Made by a program: the position numbers and the translations under genes. A stretch of DNA of 60,969 bases from Anaerobacterium chartisolvens (GTDB lineage: Bacteria; Bacillota; Clostridia; Acetivibrionales; DSM-27016), in contig NZ_QPJT01000017.1 of NCBI RefSeq assembly GCF_003337415.1, positions 1 to 60,969 on the forward strand. The letters run 5' to 3'. Positions 9,963 through 20,547 of this stretch are shown one piece after another; within the stretch, counting starts at the first letter, position 1; every line of letters starts with the position of its first letter. The notes beneath the pieces were generated by a model. The model made no database searches. It saw only the letters and a program-made list of their open reading frames with translations, and was not told the DNA's origin.

Positions 9963-10750
9963 TTTACTTTATCCTCCCTCTCACTGTCCTTTGACATTCT
10001 ATTATTTATAATAATCAGCAGTAATAATATGCTGACAAACATAATTGTTAAAAGTGCGTTTATTTCAGGCTTGATTCCACGCCTTGCCATTGAATAAATG
10101 GTTATGGCAAGATTTGAGACACCTGCACCCGTTGTAAAAAAGCTGATTACGAAGTCGTCAATAGACAGCGTAAAGGCCAGCAAAAAGCCTGTAACCACCC
10201 CCGGCATAATCTGCGGTAAAACAACTCTCCTGTACGCATAGACAGGGCTTGCACCCAAGTCAAGCGCCGCATCGTAAAGCTGGTTGTTGAGCTGCTTCAT
10301 TTTAGGCAGCACCGACATTATAACAAACGGAAGACTAAAGGTTATGTGTGCCATAAGAAGCGTGAAAAATCCTCTGTGCATATTTGCAAACACAAACAGC
10401 ATCATGAGCGCGATACCTGTTACTATGTCAGGGTTCAGAACAGGGAGATATGTCACATTCATCACAAGCTTCTTAGAAAGCCCCTTCATATTATGTATGC
10501 CTATCGCAGCGGCAGTACCTATAAATGTAGCCGCCAGAGAGGATATCAACGCTATCATCAGTGTATTGTACAGCGATGCCATTATGTACTGGTCATTAAA
10601 AAGCTCTATATACCACTTAAAGGTAAAGCCGTCCCAACGGGCTCTCGATTTTGAGTTGTTAAAAGAGAAAACTATGAGCACCAGTATGGGCGCATATAAA
10701 AAGAAAAATATAATAAAGGTATATATTCTCTTCAGAAATGTAGTCACCAC
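9959..10750 (-). CDS. potC: Spermidine/putrescine ABC transporter permease PotC
   Basis: A 263-residue permease with six predicted transmembrane helices. The binding-protein-dependent transport EAA loop is visible as DAALDLGASPVYAYRRVVLP, which contacts the PotA ATPase. The family is well known. Both ends overlap neighbours: the start overlaps potB by 7 bp and the stop overlaps potD by 4 bp. No anomaly is seen. Confidence 0.93.
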   Translation of the reverse strand: MVTTFLKRIYTFIIFFFLYAPILVLIVFSFNNSKSRARWDGFTFKWYIELFNDQYIMASLYNTLMIALISSLAATFIGTAAAIGIHNMKGLSKKLVMNVTYLPVLNPDIVTGIALMMLFVFANMHRGFFTLLMAHITFSLPFVIMSVLPKMKQLNNQLYDAALDLGASPVYAYRRVVLPQIMPGVVTGFLLAFTLSIDDFVISFFTTGAGVSNLAITIYSMARRGIKPEINALLTIMFVSILLLLIIINNRMSKDSEREDKVK

Positions 10751-11568
10751 AGTCCCCCTCCTTCGTTTTCCTTCTCATACCGGGACATTACTCCCATGCT
10801 CAGCAGTATAAGCAGCATAAGCACAATGGAAAGCGCCGAACCAAAGCCCCAGTCCATCGTTCCAAGGAACTGCCTCTCTATCAGGTTTCCTATGAGGGTA
10901 TACTGCGAGCCTCCCAGAAGCTCTGAAATTACAAAAGTAGTTACGGCAGGCATAAATACCATGGTAATCCCCGATATTACACCGGGGAGACTCAAAGGAA
11001 AAATAATTCTTTTAAATTTTATATAGGGTGTGGCCCCCAAATCCTCCGCCGCTTCCACGATGTGCTTTTCTGTTTTGCTTAAAACCGAATAAATGGGCAG
11101 TACCATGAACGGAAGAAAGTTGTATACCATTCCGAGAATAACCGCCTTTTCAGTGTATAAAATACCCAGAGGGGGCAGCCCCAAATTACTGAGCATAGTT
11201 TCTATAGGACCGTTCTTTTCTAAAAGCGTCATCCACGCATAGGTTCTTGCGAGAAAATTCATCCACATGGGTATTACAAACAGAACTATTAGAATATTCC
11301 TTTTGCTAAGTCCCCTGTCGGCAAGTATCATAGCCATAGGATACCCCAAAACCAGACAGACTGCCGTGCTTATTAAAGCAAGCTTAATCGAGCGAAGAAA
11401 AACAATTATGTAAATAGGCTCAAATACCTTTTTAAAGTGCTGGAGGGTAAGGGCTATTCCGTTATCTGTTACAGATACAACACTGTAATAAATTACAAGG
11501 ACAAGCGGCACCAGCGTAAATATTATCATCCATACAACATATGGATAGGAAATCCAGTTCTTCTTCAT
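10744..11568 (-). CDS. potB: Spermidine/putrescine ABC transporter permease PotB
   Basis: A 274-residue inner-membrane permease, the partner of PotC in the polyamine importer. Six hydrophobic segments are visible, and the EAA loop reads [20 protein letters not shown]. It begins 4 bp inside potA (overlapping ATGA) and ends inside potC, as expected for a tightly coupled operon. Length and motifs are typical of the family. Confidence 0.93.
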   Translation of the reverse strand: MKKNWISYPYVVWMIIFTLVPLVLVIYYSVVSVTDNGIALTLQHFKKVFEPIYIIVFLRSIKLALISTAVCLVLGYPMAMILADRGLSKRNILIVLFVIPMWMNFLARTYAWMTLLEKNGPIETMLSNLGLPPLGILYTEKAVILGMVYNFLPFMVLPIYSVLSKTEKHIVEAAEDLGATPYIKFKRIIFPLSLPGVISGITMVFMPAVTTFVISELLGGSQYTLIGNLIERQFLGTMDWGFGSALSIVLMLLILLSMGVMSRYEKENEGGGLW

Positions 11569-12611
11569 ATGCCATTCACCTTTTTCATAATATGTATGTC
11601 GGCAGGAAAAATGTTAAAGCCGACTTTTGACTTCTCAGGCTCCATGACGGTGCTGTGTACCATCCATTTGATACCGCCGCTGAGTATAAGCATTTCATAA
11701 TGCACTCCCTTAAAAACCACCGACAACACTTCTCCGCTAAGCATTCCCTCCTGCGCGGGAACAATTTTCACATCCTCCGGGCGTATAACCACATCCACCG
11801 CCTCATTAGAGGCAAAGCCCTTATCAACGCATTCAAACCTTCTCCCCGCAAATTCTACAAGGCAGTCCTCAAGCATTTTTCCCTCTATAATATTGCTTTC
11901 GCCTATAAAATCCGCTACAAATGCGTTCCGCGGCTCGTTATATACATCCGTAGGCGTTCCTATCTGCTGAATAGTCCCGCTTTTCATTACCACTATTGTG
12001 TCGGACATTGTCAGTGCCTCTTCCTGATCGTGAGTAACATATACAAAAGTAATTCCAAGCCTTTTCTGTATGTTTTTAAGCTCTGTCTGCATGTCCTTTC
12101 TGAGCTTCAAATCCAGCGCCCCCAAAGGCTCGTCCAGCAAAAGCACCTGAGGCTCGTTTACAAGGGCTCTTGCAATAGCCACACGCTGCTGCTGGCCTCC
12201 GCTTAAGGAGTCGACAGACCTCTTCTGGTACTTGGGCAGATTGACCAGCTCCAGCATTTCTTCAACCTTTTTTTCAATGTCCTTTTTATCCATTTTTTTT
12301 ATTTTTAAGCCAAAAGCAATGTTTTCATATACATTCATATGCGGAAAAAGTGCATACTTCTGAAATACCGTATTAAGCTTTCTTTTGAACGGAGGCACAT
12401 CATTTATTCTTCTACCCTCAAAAATAACGTCACCCTCGGTGCAGGTTTCAAAGCCTCCCACAATCCTGAGCGTCGTTGTCTTTCCGCATCCGCTTGGTCC
12501 TAGCAGGGTCAAAAACTCGTTCCGGCGTATATACAAATTTATACTTTTAAGAGCTTTATTTCCATCATATTCCTTAGTAACGTTTACCAGTCTTATTATC
12601 TCATCTGCCAT
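11565..12611 (-). CDS. potA: Spermidine/putrescine ABC transporter ATPase PotA
   Basis: A 348-residue ATPase that powers polyamine import. Walker [10 protein letters not shown] is at residues 38-46, the signature [15 protein letters not shown] near 140, and Walker [12 protein letters not shown] directly after it. The C-terminal third is a TOBE-type regulatory domain ([13 protein letters not shown]). It is the first gene of potABCD and divergent from the LysM-CAP gene, so the operon promoter must lie in 12612-12850. Its assignment to polyamines rests on the PotD homology of the cluster. Confidence 0.94.
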   Translation of the reverse strand: MADEIIRLVNVTKEYDGNKALKSINLYIRRNEFLTLLGPSGCGKTTTLRIVGGFETCTEGDVIFEGRRINDVPPFKRKLNTVFQKYALFPHMNVYENIAFGLKIKKMDKKDIEKKVEEMLELVNLPKYQKRSVDSLSGGQQQRVAIARALVNEPQVLLLDEPLGALDLKLRKDMQTELKNIQKRLGITFVYVTHDQEEALTMSDTIVVMKSGTIQQIGTPTDVYNEPRNAFVADFIGESNIIEGKMLEDCLVEFAGRRFECVDKGFASNEAVDVVIRPEDVKIVPAQEGMLSGEVLSVVFKGVHYEMLILSGGIKWMVHSTVMEPEKSKVGFNIFPADIHIMKKVNGI

Positions 12612-12852
12612 CTCTGTTCCCCCCTGATTTTAACCCTTAAACTTCTAAAAATCTATTTTAAATATGAAAAACCAGCACAAATTTTACTCCCTCAAAGAGA
12701 ACAAACTAATGTATTTTTAACATATTGCAAAGTTAAAGTCAATAGAAAAAAAATTTATAGATATTTGTGCGAAAATTCTCTGAATTATAAATAATTACTT
12801 GATATAATAATCTGTTTTTGTCGTAAAAATATAAGACGAGGTGAATAAATTT

Positions 12853-13467
12853 ATGAGAAAATATTTTATTACAATTTGTGTTTTTTTGATGCTGTTTACA
12901 GCAAACGCCCATGCACAGTCCTCGACTTATACTGTAAAGTCCGGTGACAGCATGTGGAAGATAGCGGTAAAGTATCAAATAGGGTTAAGTGAAATAATTG
13001 CCGCCAACCCCCAGATAAAAAATCCCGCGCTTATATATCCGGGGCAAAAGCTTACGATACCCAATATCGACTCTGTCAAGAGTGTAGAAAGTGAGGTTGT
13101 GAGGCTTGTAAATGTTCAGAGAGCGAACGCCGGGCTAAAGCCCCTTACTGAAAACTGGGAGCTTTCCAGAATAGCCAGATACAAGTCTCAGGATATGATT
13201 AACAAAAACTATTTTTCCCATACCTCTCCCACTTACGGCTCTCCCTTTGACATGATAAAGAGCTTTGGTATAAACTACTCTACCGCTGGGGAAAACATAG
13301 CTATGGGGCAGAGAACAGCTCAGGAGGTTATGAACGGGTGGATGAACTCCTCAGGCCACAGGGCTAATATACTAAACTCCTCTTACACACAGATAGGGGT
13401 AGGGCTTGCAAAAAACTCCAAGGGCACCTGCTACTGGACACAGATGTTCATAAAGCCCCGGAGTTGA
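12853..13467 (+). CDS. Secreted LysM-CAP domain protein
   Basis: A protein of about 204 residues for export. A signal peptide ends near AHAQ (about residue 22), followed by one LysM peptidoglycan-binding domain (about 24-70, YTVKSGDSMWKIAVKYQ) and a CAP/SCP-like domain (about 80-204, with YFSHTSPTYGSP, AGENIAMG and GWMNSSGHRANIL). Such proteins sit on the cell wall and are related to the B. subtilis YkwD and spore-coat SafA-type proteins; no enzyme activity is proven. ATG 12853 is preferred over an in-frame GTG at 12841 because GAGGTG lies just upstream of it. Confidence 0.88.
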   Translation: MRKYFITICVFLMLFTANAHAQSSTYTVKSGDSMWKIAVKYQIGLSEIIAANPQIKNPALIYPGQKLTIPNIDSVKSVESEVVRLVNVQRANAGLKPLTENWELSRIARYKSQDMINKNYFSHTSPTYGSPFDMIKSFGINYSTAGENIAMGQRTAQEVMNGWMNSSGHRANILNSSYTQIGVGLAKNSKGTCYWTQMFIKPRS

Positions 13468-13474
13468 AGGATAT

Positions 13475-13532
13475 ACGGCTCGGAAAAGCAGCAAAAAATC
13501 GCAAAACGGTCTTTTGCTGCTTTTTCAGCCGT
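13475..13532. terminator. Bidirectional terminator between the LysM-CAP gene and ftsK
   Basis: A stem with arms at 13484-13496 and 13512-13524 (AAAAGCAGCAAAA / TTTTGCTGCTTTT), extended by ACGGCT/AGCCGT outside. It lies between convergent genes and has T-runs on both strands. It overlaps the ftsK stop codon. Confidence 0.8.
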
Positions 13533-15873
13533 TCATTTCCTCCCACTGTTCTTTTGTAATCAGCACCTTTCTGGGCCTGCTTCCCTCAAAGGAACCAACT
13601 ATGCCTCCCGCCTCCATCTGATCCAATATCCTTGCCGCTCTGGAATATCCCAGCTTGAACTTCCTCTGCACTAGAGAGGTTGATGCCTGTCCCTGCTCAA
13701 TAACCATGCTTATCACCTGAGGAAGCAGCTCATCCTCGCTGTCGATATCCGCCTGGGAGCTTTCTGTTCCCCTATCTATTTTATTAATTATCTGCTGGTC
13801 ATATTGAGGCTGCTGTTCCGCCTTAAGGTATGACACTATGGACTCTACCTCCCCGTCGCTTATAAATGCCCCCTGCACCCTTAAGGGCTTTGACATGCCT
13901 ACGGGGCTGAACAGCATATCGCCTCTTCCGAGCAGCTTCTCTGCTCCCCCCATATCAAGAATTGTCCTTGAGTCAATTTGTGACGATACAGCAAAGGAAA
14001 TTCTTGACGGAACGTTTGCCTTTATAACACCCGTTATTACGTCGACCGAAGGCCTTTGAGTAGCTATCACCAGATGCATTCCCGCTGCCCTTGCCATCTG
14101 GGCCAACCTGCATATGCAGTCCTCTACATCGTTAGGCGCCGCCATCATAAGATCGGCAAGCTCGTCAATTATTATAACTATCTGGGGAAGAATATCTCCT
14201 TCACCATTGCTTTTTATCAAACGATTATAGCCCTTTAAATCCCTCACATTGTTATCGGCAAAAAGCTTATACCTTCCCGTCATTTCCTGAACTGCCCAGT
14301 TTAATGCCCCTGCGGCCTTTTTGGGATCTGTCACAACAGGCACAAGCAGGTGAGGTATTCCATTGTATATGCTAAGCTCAACGACCTTTGGGTCAATCAT
14401 AAGCAGCTTTACCTGAGAAGGTGATGCCTTAAAAAGTATACTTGCAATCAATGTATTTATGCATACGCTTTTTCCCGATCCCGTAGCTCCCGCAATGAGC
14501 AGGTGAGGCATTTTGGTAATATCCGCCACAACGGCATTTCCCGCAACATCCTTTCCTACGGCAAAAGCGATTTTTGAGGATGCTCCTTGAAAATCCTCCG
14601 ACTCAGCCACATCGCGAAAAAGCACAGGGGTTATCTCCTTATTCGGAACCTCTATCCCCACAGCCGACTTTCCCGGTATTGGGGCCTCAATCCTCACGCC
14701 AGTGGCTGCCAGATTCAGTGCGATATCATCTGTCAGGTTGACAATTTTGCTTACCTTGACACCATAATCGGGCTGAAGCTCATACCTCGTCACAGAAGGG
14801 CCTTCGCTTATATTTATAACCTTCGCTCCCACCCCGAAGCTTGCCAGAGCTTCTACAAGCTTTACGGCATTTTGCTCGGAATGCTGATTGCGGCTGGGAT
14901 CTCTGGAAGCAGCCTGAATCTTGTTCAAAAGAGATATGGGGGGACATGAATACGGAATGTCTTCTGTTACCTCGGGAGCATACTGTAAATCTTCGCAGTC
15001 TGTTTTATTCTCATCCTCTGCCTCGCAAAATTCCACGCTTTGCTGTGCGGGCTCTTCCTCAATGCTGTAATCTGTTTCCTCATTCATATACCGAGAGGGG
15101 TATTCGTCAATATTCTCTTTTTCATATATGGGAGGAGCTTTATGTTGCTTTTCATCTTCAATAGCCGGAGGCTCCAAGGTCACAGGCTGTGCGGCCATCT
15201 CCTCATAGTGTGTAACGTCCCAATCCTCCTTGGCAATAACAGCGGCAGCGGTCTGCTCCTTTTCAGCGGCTTCTATAGGCTTTAAAGCTTCTGCCGGAGC
15301 AGCGGTCTGCTCCTTTTCAGCAGCTTCTGCCGGCTTTGAAGCTTCTGCCCGAAACGAAGTATTCACAGGCCGTATTACGGAATTTTTCTGCAAAGTCCTC
15401 GCGTGCTCAGGTATAGAGCCGTAAAGTGCCGATATGCGGTTCATTATATCGGCCTTTATTTCCTCCTTGGCATCCTCTTGAGTCTTTTCGGTTTTTGGCC
15501 GGGACGCAGAAGCACTAAAAGCTTCCCTCTTTCTGCTGTCTTCAACCACCCAATTATAATTTTTCGCAGCCTTTTCAACCCTTTTAACAGCCCTGCCTCT
15601 TGCAGCAGAAGGTTGAAGAGCTTCCTTTTTCTCATTTCTTGGGGTTACTGCCTTTTCATTTTCTTCCGAAGCATTTCTGCTCTTAAATCCATAAACCACA
15701 ACAGCACATACTATGCCAAATGTAAATATTATAAAAAATCCCTTTACCACTCCGCCGGACAGGAGCATCACTATAATATCAGCTATTGCAAGCAATATAA
15801 GCAGGACGGTCTTTAAGCGTTTCCGGTTAAGCCTGCGTTTGTGCCCTGAAACTCTCGAGCAATCTCTTTCCAT
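13525..15873 (-). CDS. DNA translocase FtsK/SpoIIIE
   Basis: A 782-residue septal DNA pump that moves chromosome ends across a closing septum. The N terminus has only about two hydrophobic segments (residues 19-65) instead of the usual four. A low-complexity Glu/Ala-rich linker (about 70-330) with duplicated EKEQTAA segments follows. The motor domain carries Walker A GATGSGKS near residue 460 and Walker [14 protein letters not shown]. The C-terminal winged-helix gamma domain (about 715-780) reads the orienting DNA sequences. The gene could be ftsK or spoIIIE; sequence alone does not separate them. Confidence 0.93.
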   Translation of the reverse strand: MERDCSRVSGHKRRLNRKRLKTVLLILLAIADIIVMLLSGGVVKGFFIIFTFGIVCAVVVYGFKSRNASEENEKAVTPRNEKKEALQPSAARGRAVKRVEKAAKNYNWVVEDSRKREAFSASASRPKTEKTQEDAKEEIKADIMNRISALYGSIPEHARTLQKNSVIRPVNTSFRAEASKPAEAAEKEQTAAPAEALKPIEAAEKEQTAAAVIAKEDWDVTHYEEMAAQPVTLEPPAIEDEKQHKAPPIYEKENIDEYPSRYMNEETDYSIEEEPAQQSVEFCEAEDENKTDCEDLQYAPEVTEDIPYSCPPISLLNKIQAASRDPSRNQHSEQNAVKLVEALASFGVGAKVINISEGPSVTRYELQPDYGVKVSKIVNLTDDIALNLAATGVRIEAPIPGKSAVGIEVPNKEITPVLFRDVAESEDFQGASSKIAFAVGKDVAGNAVVADITKMPHLLIAGATGSGKSVCINTLIASILFKASPSQVKLLMIDPKVVELSIYNGIPHLLVPVVTDPKKAAGALNWAVQEMTGRYKLFADNNVRDLKGYNRLIKSNGEGDILPQIVIIIDELADLMMAAPNDVEDCICRLAQMARAAGMHLVIATQRPSVDVITGVIKANVPSRISFAVSSQIDSRTILDMGGAEKLLGRGDMLFSPVGMSKPLRVQGAFISDGEVESIVSYLKAEQQPQYDQQIINKIDRGTESSQADIDSEDELLPQVISMVIEQGQASTSLVQRKFKLGYSRAARILDQMEAGGIVGSFEGSRPRKVLITKEQWEEMNG

Positions 15874-15968
15874 CAGCTCTTACTGCCTTCCTATTAACAA
15901 TTTACATCTTTAATTATTTTAGCATACTGGAATTTTTTCGTCCAGAAAAAGCAATGGTCGGCTATGCT

Positions 15969-16634
15969 TCACTCAAACAGCCTCTTTCTTTCCTGCCTGA
16001 ATATTCCTCTGTAGTCTACTTTGTACACCGCCAAATACAGAACTATACTTATTAGAGCCCCCCAAAACACATCTATTACCGAGTGCTGCTTTAAGCAAAC
16101 AGTCGAGGCTATTATGGCAGCCGCCAAAATAAACGAAGCCCTCCGGACAAGCCTGTAGTTCTTAAAGTTTTTATAATTTACAATGGCTGTATGCACAGCT
16201 ATTGAATTGAGCACATGAATACTGGGAGCAGAATTGGTTGGAGTATCTATCTGATATAAATATCTGACTAAATTTGTAAAGAAATCCTGTTCAACAAGCA
16301 CAGGTCTTAAATTTATACCGTTAGGGTACAGCTCATAAATAATATAGCTTATTGTCATTCCAATAAACATATGCATACAGTATTTTATAAAAATATTCTT
16401 TGATTTAAACCCAAAAAATATGAGAGTAACGGCAATGTACGGAAACCAAAGTGCATACGGAATTATAAATTCCTTAACGAACGGAATATAATCATCTATC
16501 CTGCTATGCATATAGTACCTTGGGGCTGTGCTGCCCTCAAGCCTGTAAAATTGTATTATTATAACAACGTAATATAAGAGAATCAGAAAATGATTATATT
16601 TTTTAAACCACCCGTAGAACATTTCCTTTTTCAT
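15969..16634 (-). CDS. PAP2-family membrane phosphatase
   Basis: A 221-residue membrane protein with about six hydrophobic segments. The phosphatase motifs are SIHVLNS (motif 2, His) and KQHSVIDVFWG (motif 3, His and Asp), the layout of the PAP2/inositolphosphotransferase branch. Members dephosphorylate or exchange lipid-phosphate head groups at the outer face of the membrane. Start ATG follows AAGGGG. It is probably monocistronic; the substrate cannot be read from the sequence. Confidence 0.8.
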   Translation of the reverse strand: MKKEMFYGWFKKYNHFLILLYYVVIIIQFYRLEGSTAPRYYMHSRIDDYIPFVKEFIIPYALWFPYIAVTLIFFGFKSKNIFIKYCMHMFIGMTISYIIYELYPNGINLRPVLVEQDFFTNLVRYLYQIDTPTNSAPSIHVLNSIAVHTAIVNYKNFKNYRLVRRASFILAAAIIASTVCLKQHSVIDVFWGALISIVLYLAVYKVDYRGIFRQERKRLFE

Positions 16635-16670
16635 TTTAACCCCTTTATGCAGCTTTGACGCAAAAATTTT

Positions 16671-16695
16671 AGGCCGCCTTTTTTAAACGCGGCCT
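16671..16695 (-). terminator. Terminator after the Rpn-family nuclease gene
   Basis: Arms AGGCCGC (16671-16677) and GCGGCCT (16689-16695), followed on the minus strand by an A/T-rich tract with TTTTT, 90 bp after the nuclease stop. Confidence 0.5.
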
Positions 16696-16783
16696 CCTTC
16701 TGCTCTATTATATACCAGTTACATTTCTTTTACAAAGAAATTTTTATTAGGATAATTAAAGAAGGAAAAGCGTTCTCCTGCCT

Positions 16784-17674
16784 TTATTTTATGCTTTCTA
16801 CCTCATCTATCATAAGTCCGATGGACTTTGCTATATCCTCATCCTTCATACCCAGACTCCGCATATTTTTCACTATTTGGATGTTCCTAATTTTTATGCC
16901 TTCCTGAAGGCCCTTTTCTATTCCCTTTTCTATTCCCTTTTCCATACCTTCCTGAAGCCCTTCTTCCCTTGCCCCTACAAGCCGGGTAATCTCGTCATGT
17001 ACTGCCATTTCCCGTGACTCGTAGTACCTTTTTATCTCGTCCAGGCTTCCCAGGTATTCCAGTATATTTTCAGCCTTTGCAATTGCAGGTTCCTCCCTCA
17101 TTGCCACTTCAAGCACCTCCTCTGGCGAGTCTTCTATAAACACAAGCCATCTGTCCAACGGTTTCCCAAGATCAGGCTTCGACTTCCTGAACTTTGGAAG
17201 CTCTATAAACCTTATTTCCATTATGTCTGTCAGCTTACAGTCCTTGTGTGTGTCTTCCCACAGGTGGAACACAGTACTATAGCTGTCCACATCTATATAA
17301 TTGAAATCCAGTATGTTTATTGTTATTGTCTTTTTAAGATTATTGAAGGGCTGGCCCTCCTTTAGCTGCTCTGTAAACATTTTCGACCAATAGAAAATAG
17401 TTCTTTTATCCATGTTGTATTGATTCACTAGCTGCACTTCTATGTTTATGTGCTCTCCAAGCATAGTTTTAGCCCGTATATCCAATATGCCCAGCTTGTC
17501 ATTTATTCCTTCCTTTTTCAGCTTGGTATTTTCTATTATCTCAACATCCTCAAGCCGCTTATGTGCTTCAAGCTCTAAAACCGCATTTAAAAAGCTTATG
17601 AGTATTTCCTTATTCTCCGCCTGCCCAAATATCTTCTGGAATATAAAGTCGTTCTTTACCTTCAGTCTTTTCAT
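16784..17674 (-). CDS. Rpn-family PD-(D/E)xK nuclease (transposase-like)
   Basis: A protein of about 296 residues from the Rpn/YhgA-like family, formerly labelled putative transposases (PD-(D/E)xK type). The core nuclease motif is ILDIRAK followed by INIEVQ, the D...ExQ arrangement of the family. The C terminus carries a tandem charged repeat, EKGIEKGIEKGLQEG, which is common in these proteins and probably a coiled or oligomerising segment. The ATG at 17674 is chosen because it gives the family start MKRLKVKNDFIFQ; an in-frame start at 17722 adds 16 atypical residues. Rpn proteins promote RecA-independent recombination in E. coli; the role here is unknown. Confidence 0.88.
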   Translation of the reverse strand: MKRLKVKNDFIFQKIFGQAENKEILISFLNAVLELEAHKRLEDVEIIENTKLKKEGINDKLGILDIRAKTMLGEHINIEVQLVNQYNMDKRTIFYWSKMFTEQLKEGQPFNNLKKTITINILDFNYIDVDSYSTVFHLWEDTHKDCKLTDIMEIRFIELPKFRKSKPDLGKPLDRWLVFIEDSPEEVLEVAMREEPAIAKAENILEYLGSLDEIKRYYESREMAVHDEITRLVGAREEGLQEGMEKGIEKGIEKGLQEGIKIRNIQIVKNMRSLGMKDEDIAKSIGLMIDEVESIK

Positions 17675-17823
17675 CTGAACACATCCCCAAGAAAGCTTAT
17701 TTTTACATGCAGCAGCACACATTCTTTCAACATACTACTATTTTACCAAAAAACCCGGAGAATTAACACCTATTTCTTAAGAATTAAACAGATACACTCC
17801 CGTTGGTGACATTCCCGCTTGTG

Positions 17824-18558
17824 TTAAATTTCATATACCCCCAGCAACTGCGCAAGCTGGGTGTTTTGAAAGCTTTGCTTCGCTTCTTCCAGCAGCTCGT
17901 TTAAGTCATACTCGGGCCAAAAATGCGTAAGCAGCAGCCTTTTGGCTCCCGCCTGCGCAGCCACAAGCCCGCATTCACCGGCTGTAAGGTGCGGCACGTC
18001 ATTGCTGGCTTTATCTCTTGCCAGAAGCCCCGAATCAAGCATAATTACATCGGCGTTTTTTGAAAAATCTATTATATTGGTGTTCCATGCGGTATCTCCC
18101 GAAAAAACAAAATGCCTGCTTTCGTTTTTTATAGATACGGCATAGCATTTAATGGGATGCTTCATCGGGCTGAAGGTAATGTCAAGGCCTCCAAAGCTCA
18201 ATTCCGTATCCTCAGATACCGTTTCAAGCTCGAAAATGCCCTTTATATCAAGCCTTGCCAGCTCGTCCGCCGGCTCGTTAGGAGCAAAGACCTTTATGGG
18301 ACTGTTTATTTCGCCTCTGTTTTTCTTTATCTGCACCCAGTATCTTAAAACCATCATATCCGAAATATGATCACTGTGAAGATGCGTAAGTATTATTGCG
18401 TCCAGCTCCTTGAGGCTTATAAATTTTTGGAGGTTGCCAAGCACACCGTTTCCGCAGTCCAAAAGTATGTTAACTCCACCCTCCTGTATAAGATAGCCGG
18501 AGCAGGCTCCGCCGGCCCCCGGAAAAGGGCCGTTATTTCCAAGTACGGTAAGTTTCAT
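17824..18558 (-). CDS. Metallo-beta-lactamase-fold hydrolase (RNase Z-like)
   Basis: A 244-residue soluble hydrolase. The zinc site signature THLHSDHISDM is near residue 60, with further ligands in VFSGDTAWN and LLLTHFWPEY. The short form without the RNase Z exosite arm suggests a phosphodiesterase-like or generic MBL hydrolase and not the tRNA 3' processing enzyme. Start ATG follows GGGAGGTATATATACG. It is probably a single-gene unit. Confidence 0.82.
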   Translation of the reverse strand: MKLTVLGNNGPFPGAGGACSGYLIQEGGVNILLDCGNGVLGNLQKFISLKELDAIILTHLHSDHISDMMVLRYWVQIKKNRGEINSPIKVFAPNEPADELARLDIKGIFELETVSEDTELSFGGLDITFSPMKHPIKCYAVSIKNESRHFVFSGDTAWNTNIIDFSKNADVIMLDSGLLARDKASNDVPHLTAGECGLVAAQAGAKRLLLTHFWPEYDLNELLEEAKQSFQNTQLAQLLGVYEI

Positions 18559-18600
18559 CGTATATATACCTCCCTTATACTTAAGACTTTAAATCTTTAT

Positions 18601-19248
18601 TTAAGCAGTATGTGCCTGCCGGCATACCCTTTTTATGGCCGTTCTCATGTTTGGTATAAGAAGGACAGCCATGCATATAATCATATCGGGAAGCAAAAAT
18701 GATCCGTTATATATAAACGAATACAAGAACACGTTTTGACCGTTTGCATACTCACCGAAGAAAACCGCCCCTGAAAGGAAATGGCAGATAAACCGCCCCG
18801 CACTTCCCACCAATGCCCCCAAAAAGTAATTTTCCTTGAAAATCCCCGCCAGCCCTAAAAGCGCGAAGGCGAGAGGGTAATCCAGAAGGAACTGGATGGG
18901 GTGTACAAAAAACGGGTCCTGTATATACTGGAGAAGCCCGTAGCATATACCCGCCATAAGCCCTGCTCTCGTACCCGCAATATATGCAAATATAAATATG
19001 GGCAGCATACTTGCAAGGGTAACTGTGCCCCCGTAAGGCATCCTGAAAACCCTTATATACGAAAGTATAAACGCAGCCGTTATAGCAAGCGCACCATACG
19101 TTAAAATCCTTGTTCCAAATACCTTTTTTCTGCCGATAACCGCTAAAACGGCAACCAGTATAGCCATTGCCACCATTGTAATCAGTGTTCTCGGCACAAG
19201 CAGCTTCAGAAAATACTCTTGAAAAGTTTCCATAATACCTTGCAGCAT
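18601..19248 (-). CDS. thiT: Energy-coupled thiamine transporter S component ThiT
   Basis: A membrane protein of about 215 residues with six hydrophobic segments, the thiamine-binding S component that docks on a shared ECF ATPase/transmembrane module encoded elsewhere. The conserved MLPIFIFAYIAGTRAGLMAG and the FFVHPIQFLLDYPLAF segment with AGRFICHFLSGA match the ThiT family. The frame is open up to an ATG at 19278, but that ATG abuts a terminator's T-run; the ATG at 19248 has GGGGGGA at ideal spacing and is chosen. A TPP riboswitch precedes it, so import should be shut off when thiamine pyrophosphate is abundant. Confidence 0.9.
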   Translation of the reverse strand: MLQGIMETFQEYFLKLLVPRTLITMVAMAILVAVLAVIGRKKVFGTRILTYGALAITAAFILSYIRVFRMPYGGTVTLASMLPIFIFAYIAGTRAGLMAGICYGLLQYIQDPFFVHPIQFLLDYPLAFALLGLAGIFKENYFLGALVGSAGRFICHFLSGAVFFGEYANGQNVFLYSFIYNGSFLLPDMIICMAVLLIPNMRTAIKRVCRQAHTA

Positions 19249-19278
19249 TAAAATCCCCCCATAAATTGTTTTTTTCAT

Positions 19279-19426
19279 AAAAAACGCCTGCCCCCAAAGC
19301 AGGGCAAGCGTTTCAATTCATATTCATATGCTTTTGCGCGCTTCCCTACGGCGGTATTAACCGCGTCAGGTTCAAAGGGTCAAGATATTTTCATACTTTC
19401 TCAGCCGTTTAAGGCTCCCCCAGCAT
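19279..19426 (-). promoter_or_regulatory. TPP riboswitch with terminator expression platform
   Basis: On the minus strand the aptamer runs from about 19426 to 19336, with the THI-box landmarks GGGGGAGCC, GGCTGAGA, TTGAACCTGA and CCGTAGGGAAGC in order. A strong hairpin follows at 19311-19285 (GCTTGCCC...GGGGGCAGGC) with a run of T at 19284-19279. This is the classic transcription-termination platform: ligand binding should favour the terminator and stop thiT expression. Confidence 0.93.
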
Positions 19427-19529
19427 TTTTTAATTAAATTGCGGCCGGCTCTAATCAGCCCCAGCCTTAATCTAAGCGTATCATAAATACACCGTCATTG
19501 CAATAAGCAAAAAAGCTCGTCTTTAATAC

Positions 19530-20516
19530 TTAATCCCCAAAGCCGTCGGGGTGGTTCCTGTGCCAGTTCCAGGCGGTCTCAATTATGGTTTTCAAGTCGT
19601 TGTATTTGGGCTTCCATCCCAGCTCATTCTGCGCCCTTTCGGAGGATGCCACAAGTATTGCTGGATCTCCCGCCCTTCTTTCGGAAACAACAGCCTTTAT
19701 GTTTACCCCCGTTACCTCCCTCGCCAGCTCAACCACCTCTTTAACAGAGAAGCCGGTGCCGTTTCCAAGGTTGAACACATCACTGTCTCCACCTTCCCTC
19801 AGCTTTTTTAATGCCTGTATGTGCGCCTGTGCCAGATCCGTAACATGTATATAGTCTCTTATGCAGGTGCCGTCAGGAGTGTTGTAATCATCTCCGAATA
19901 TGCTTATAGACTCTCTTTTGCCCAGAGCAGCCTGTAGTATTATGGGTATTAAGTGGCTCTCGGGGGTGTGATCCTCTCCTATCTTGCCGCTTATATGTGC
20001 GCCTGCGGCGTTGAAATACCTAAGAGGAATATATTTTATTCCGTATGCATTGTCCGCCCACTTTAAAGCCTTTTCAACCGAAAGCTTTGTTTCCCCGTAA
20101 GGGTTGGTGGGCAGAGTCCTGTCTGTCTCAAGTATGGGTATATTTTCAGGCTCCCCGTAAGTAGCGGCGGTAGAAGAAAAAACTATTTTTTTAACCCCGT
20201 ATTCCTTCATCTTGCCCACAAGTCTTAATGTAGAAACAACGTTGTTGTTATAGTATTTGAGAGGCTCCGTAACGCTCTCTCCGACAAGGGAATCGGCGGC
20301 AAAATGAATTACCGCTTCAATTTCATTCTCTTTAAAAACCCTGTCCATAAATTCATCATCTCTTAAATCACCCTCGCAGAGCTTTCCACCAAGAACGGCT
20401 TTTCTATGCCCCTTCTGAAGATTGTCAACCACAACCACCTGCTCCCCTATGTCAAGCAGCTCCGCAACGGTATGGCTTCCGATATATCCCGCGCCTCCGG
20501 CGACTAAAATTGCCAT
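19530..20516 (-). CDS. galE: UDP-glucose 4-epimerase
   Basis: A 328-residue extended short-chain dehydrogenase that interconverts UDP-galactose and UDP-glucose. The NAD-binding GGAGYIGS motif is at residues 7-14, and the catalytic SSTAATYG serine region and YGETK tyrosine-lysine pair are present. It is the last gene of galT-galK-galE (Leloir pathway), 31 bp after galK. No promoter of its own is obvious. Confidence 0.95.
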   Translation of the reverse strand: MAILVAGGAGYIGSHTVAELLDIGEQVVVVDNLQKGHRKAVLGGKLCEGDLRDDEFMDRVFKENEIEAVIHFAADSLVGESVTEPLKYYNNNVVSTLRLVGKMKEYGVKKIVFSSTAATYGEPENIPILETDRTLPTNPYGETKLSVEKALKWADNAYGIKYIPLRYFNAAGAHISGKIGEDHTPESHLIPIILQAALGKRESISIFGDDYNTPDGTCIRDYIHVTDLAQAHIQALKKLREGGDSDVFNLGNGTGFSVKEVVELAREVTGVNIKAVVSERRAGDPAILVASSERAQNELGWKPKYNDLKTIIETAWNWHRNHPDGFGD

Positions 20517-20547
20517 AAAAACACCACCTTTAAAATAAGCTTATTAA

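Noticed and set aside
16784-17674. Considered as an insertion-sequence transposase
   Set aside because: The D...ExQ nuclease core and EKGIEKG repeats match Rpn-family nucleases; no terminal inverted repeats flank the gene.
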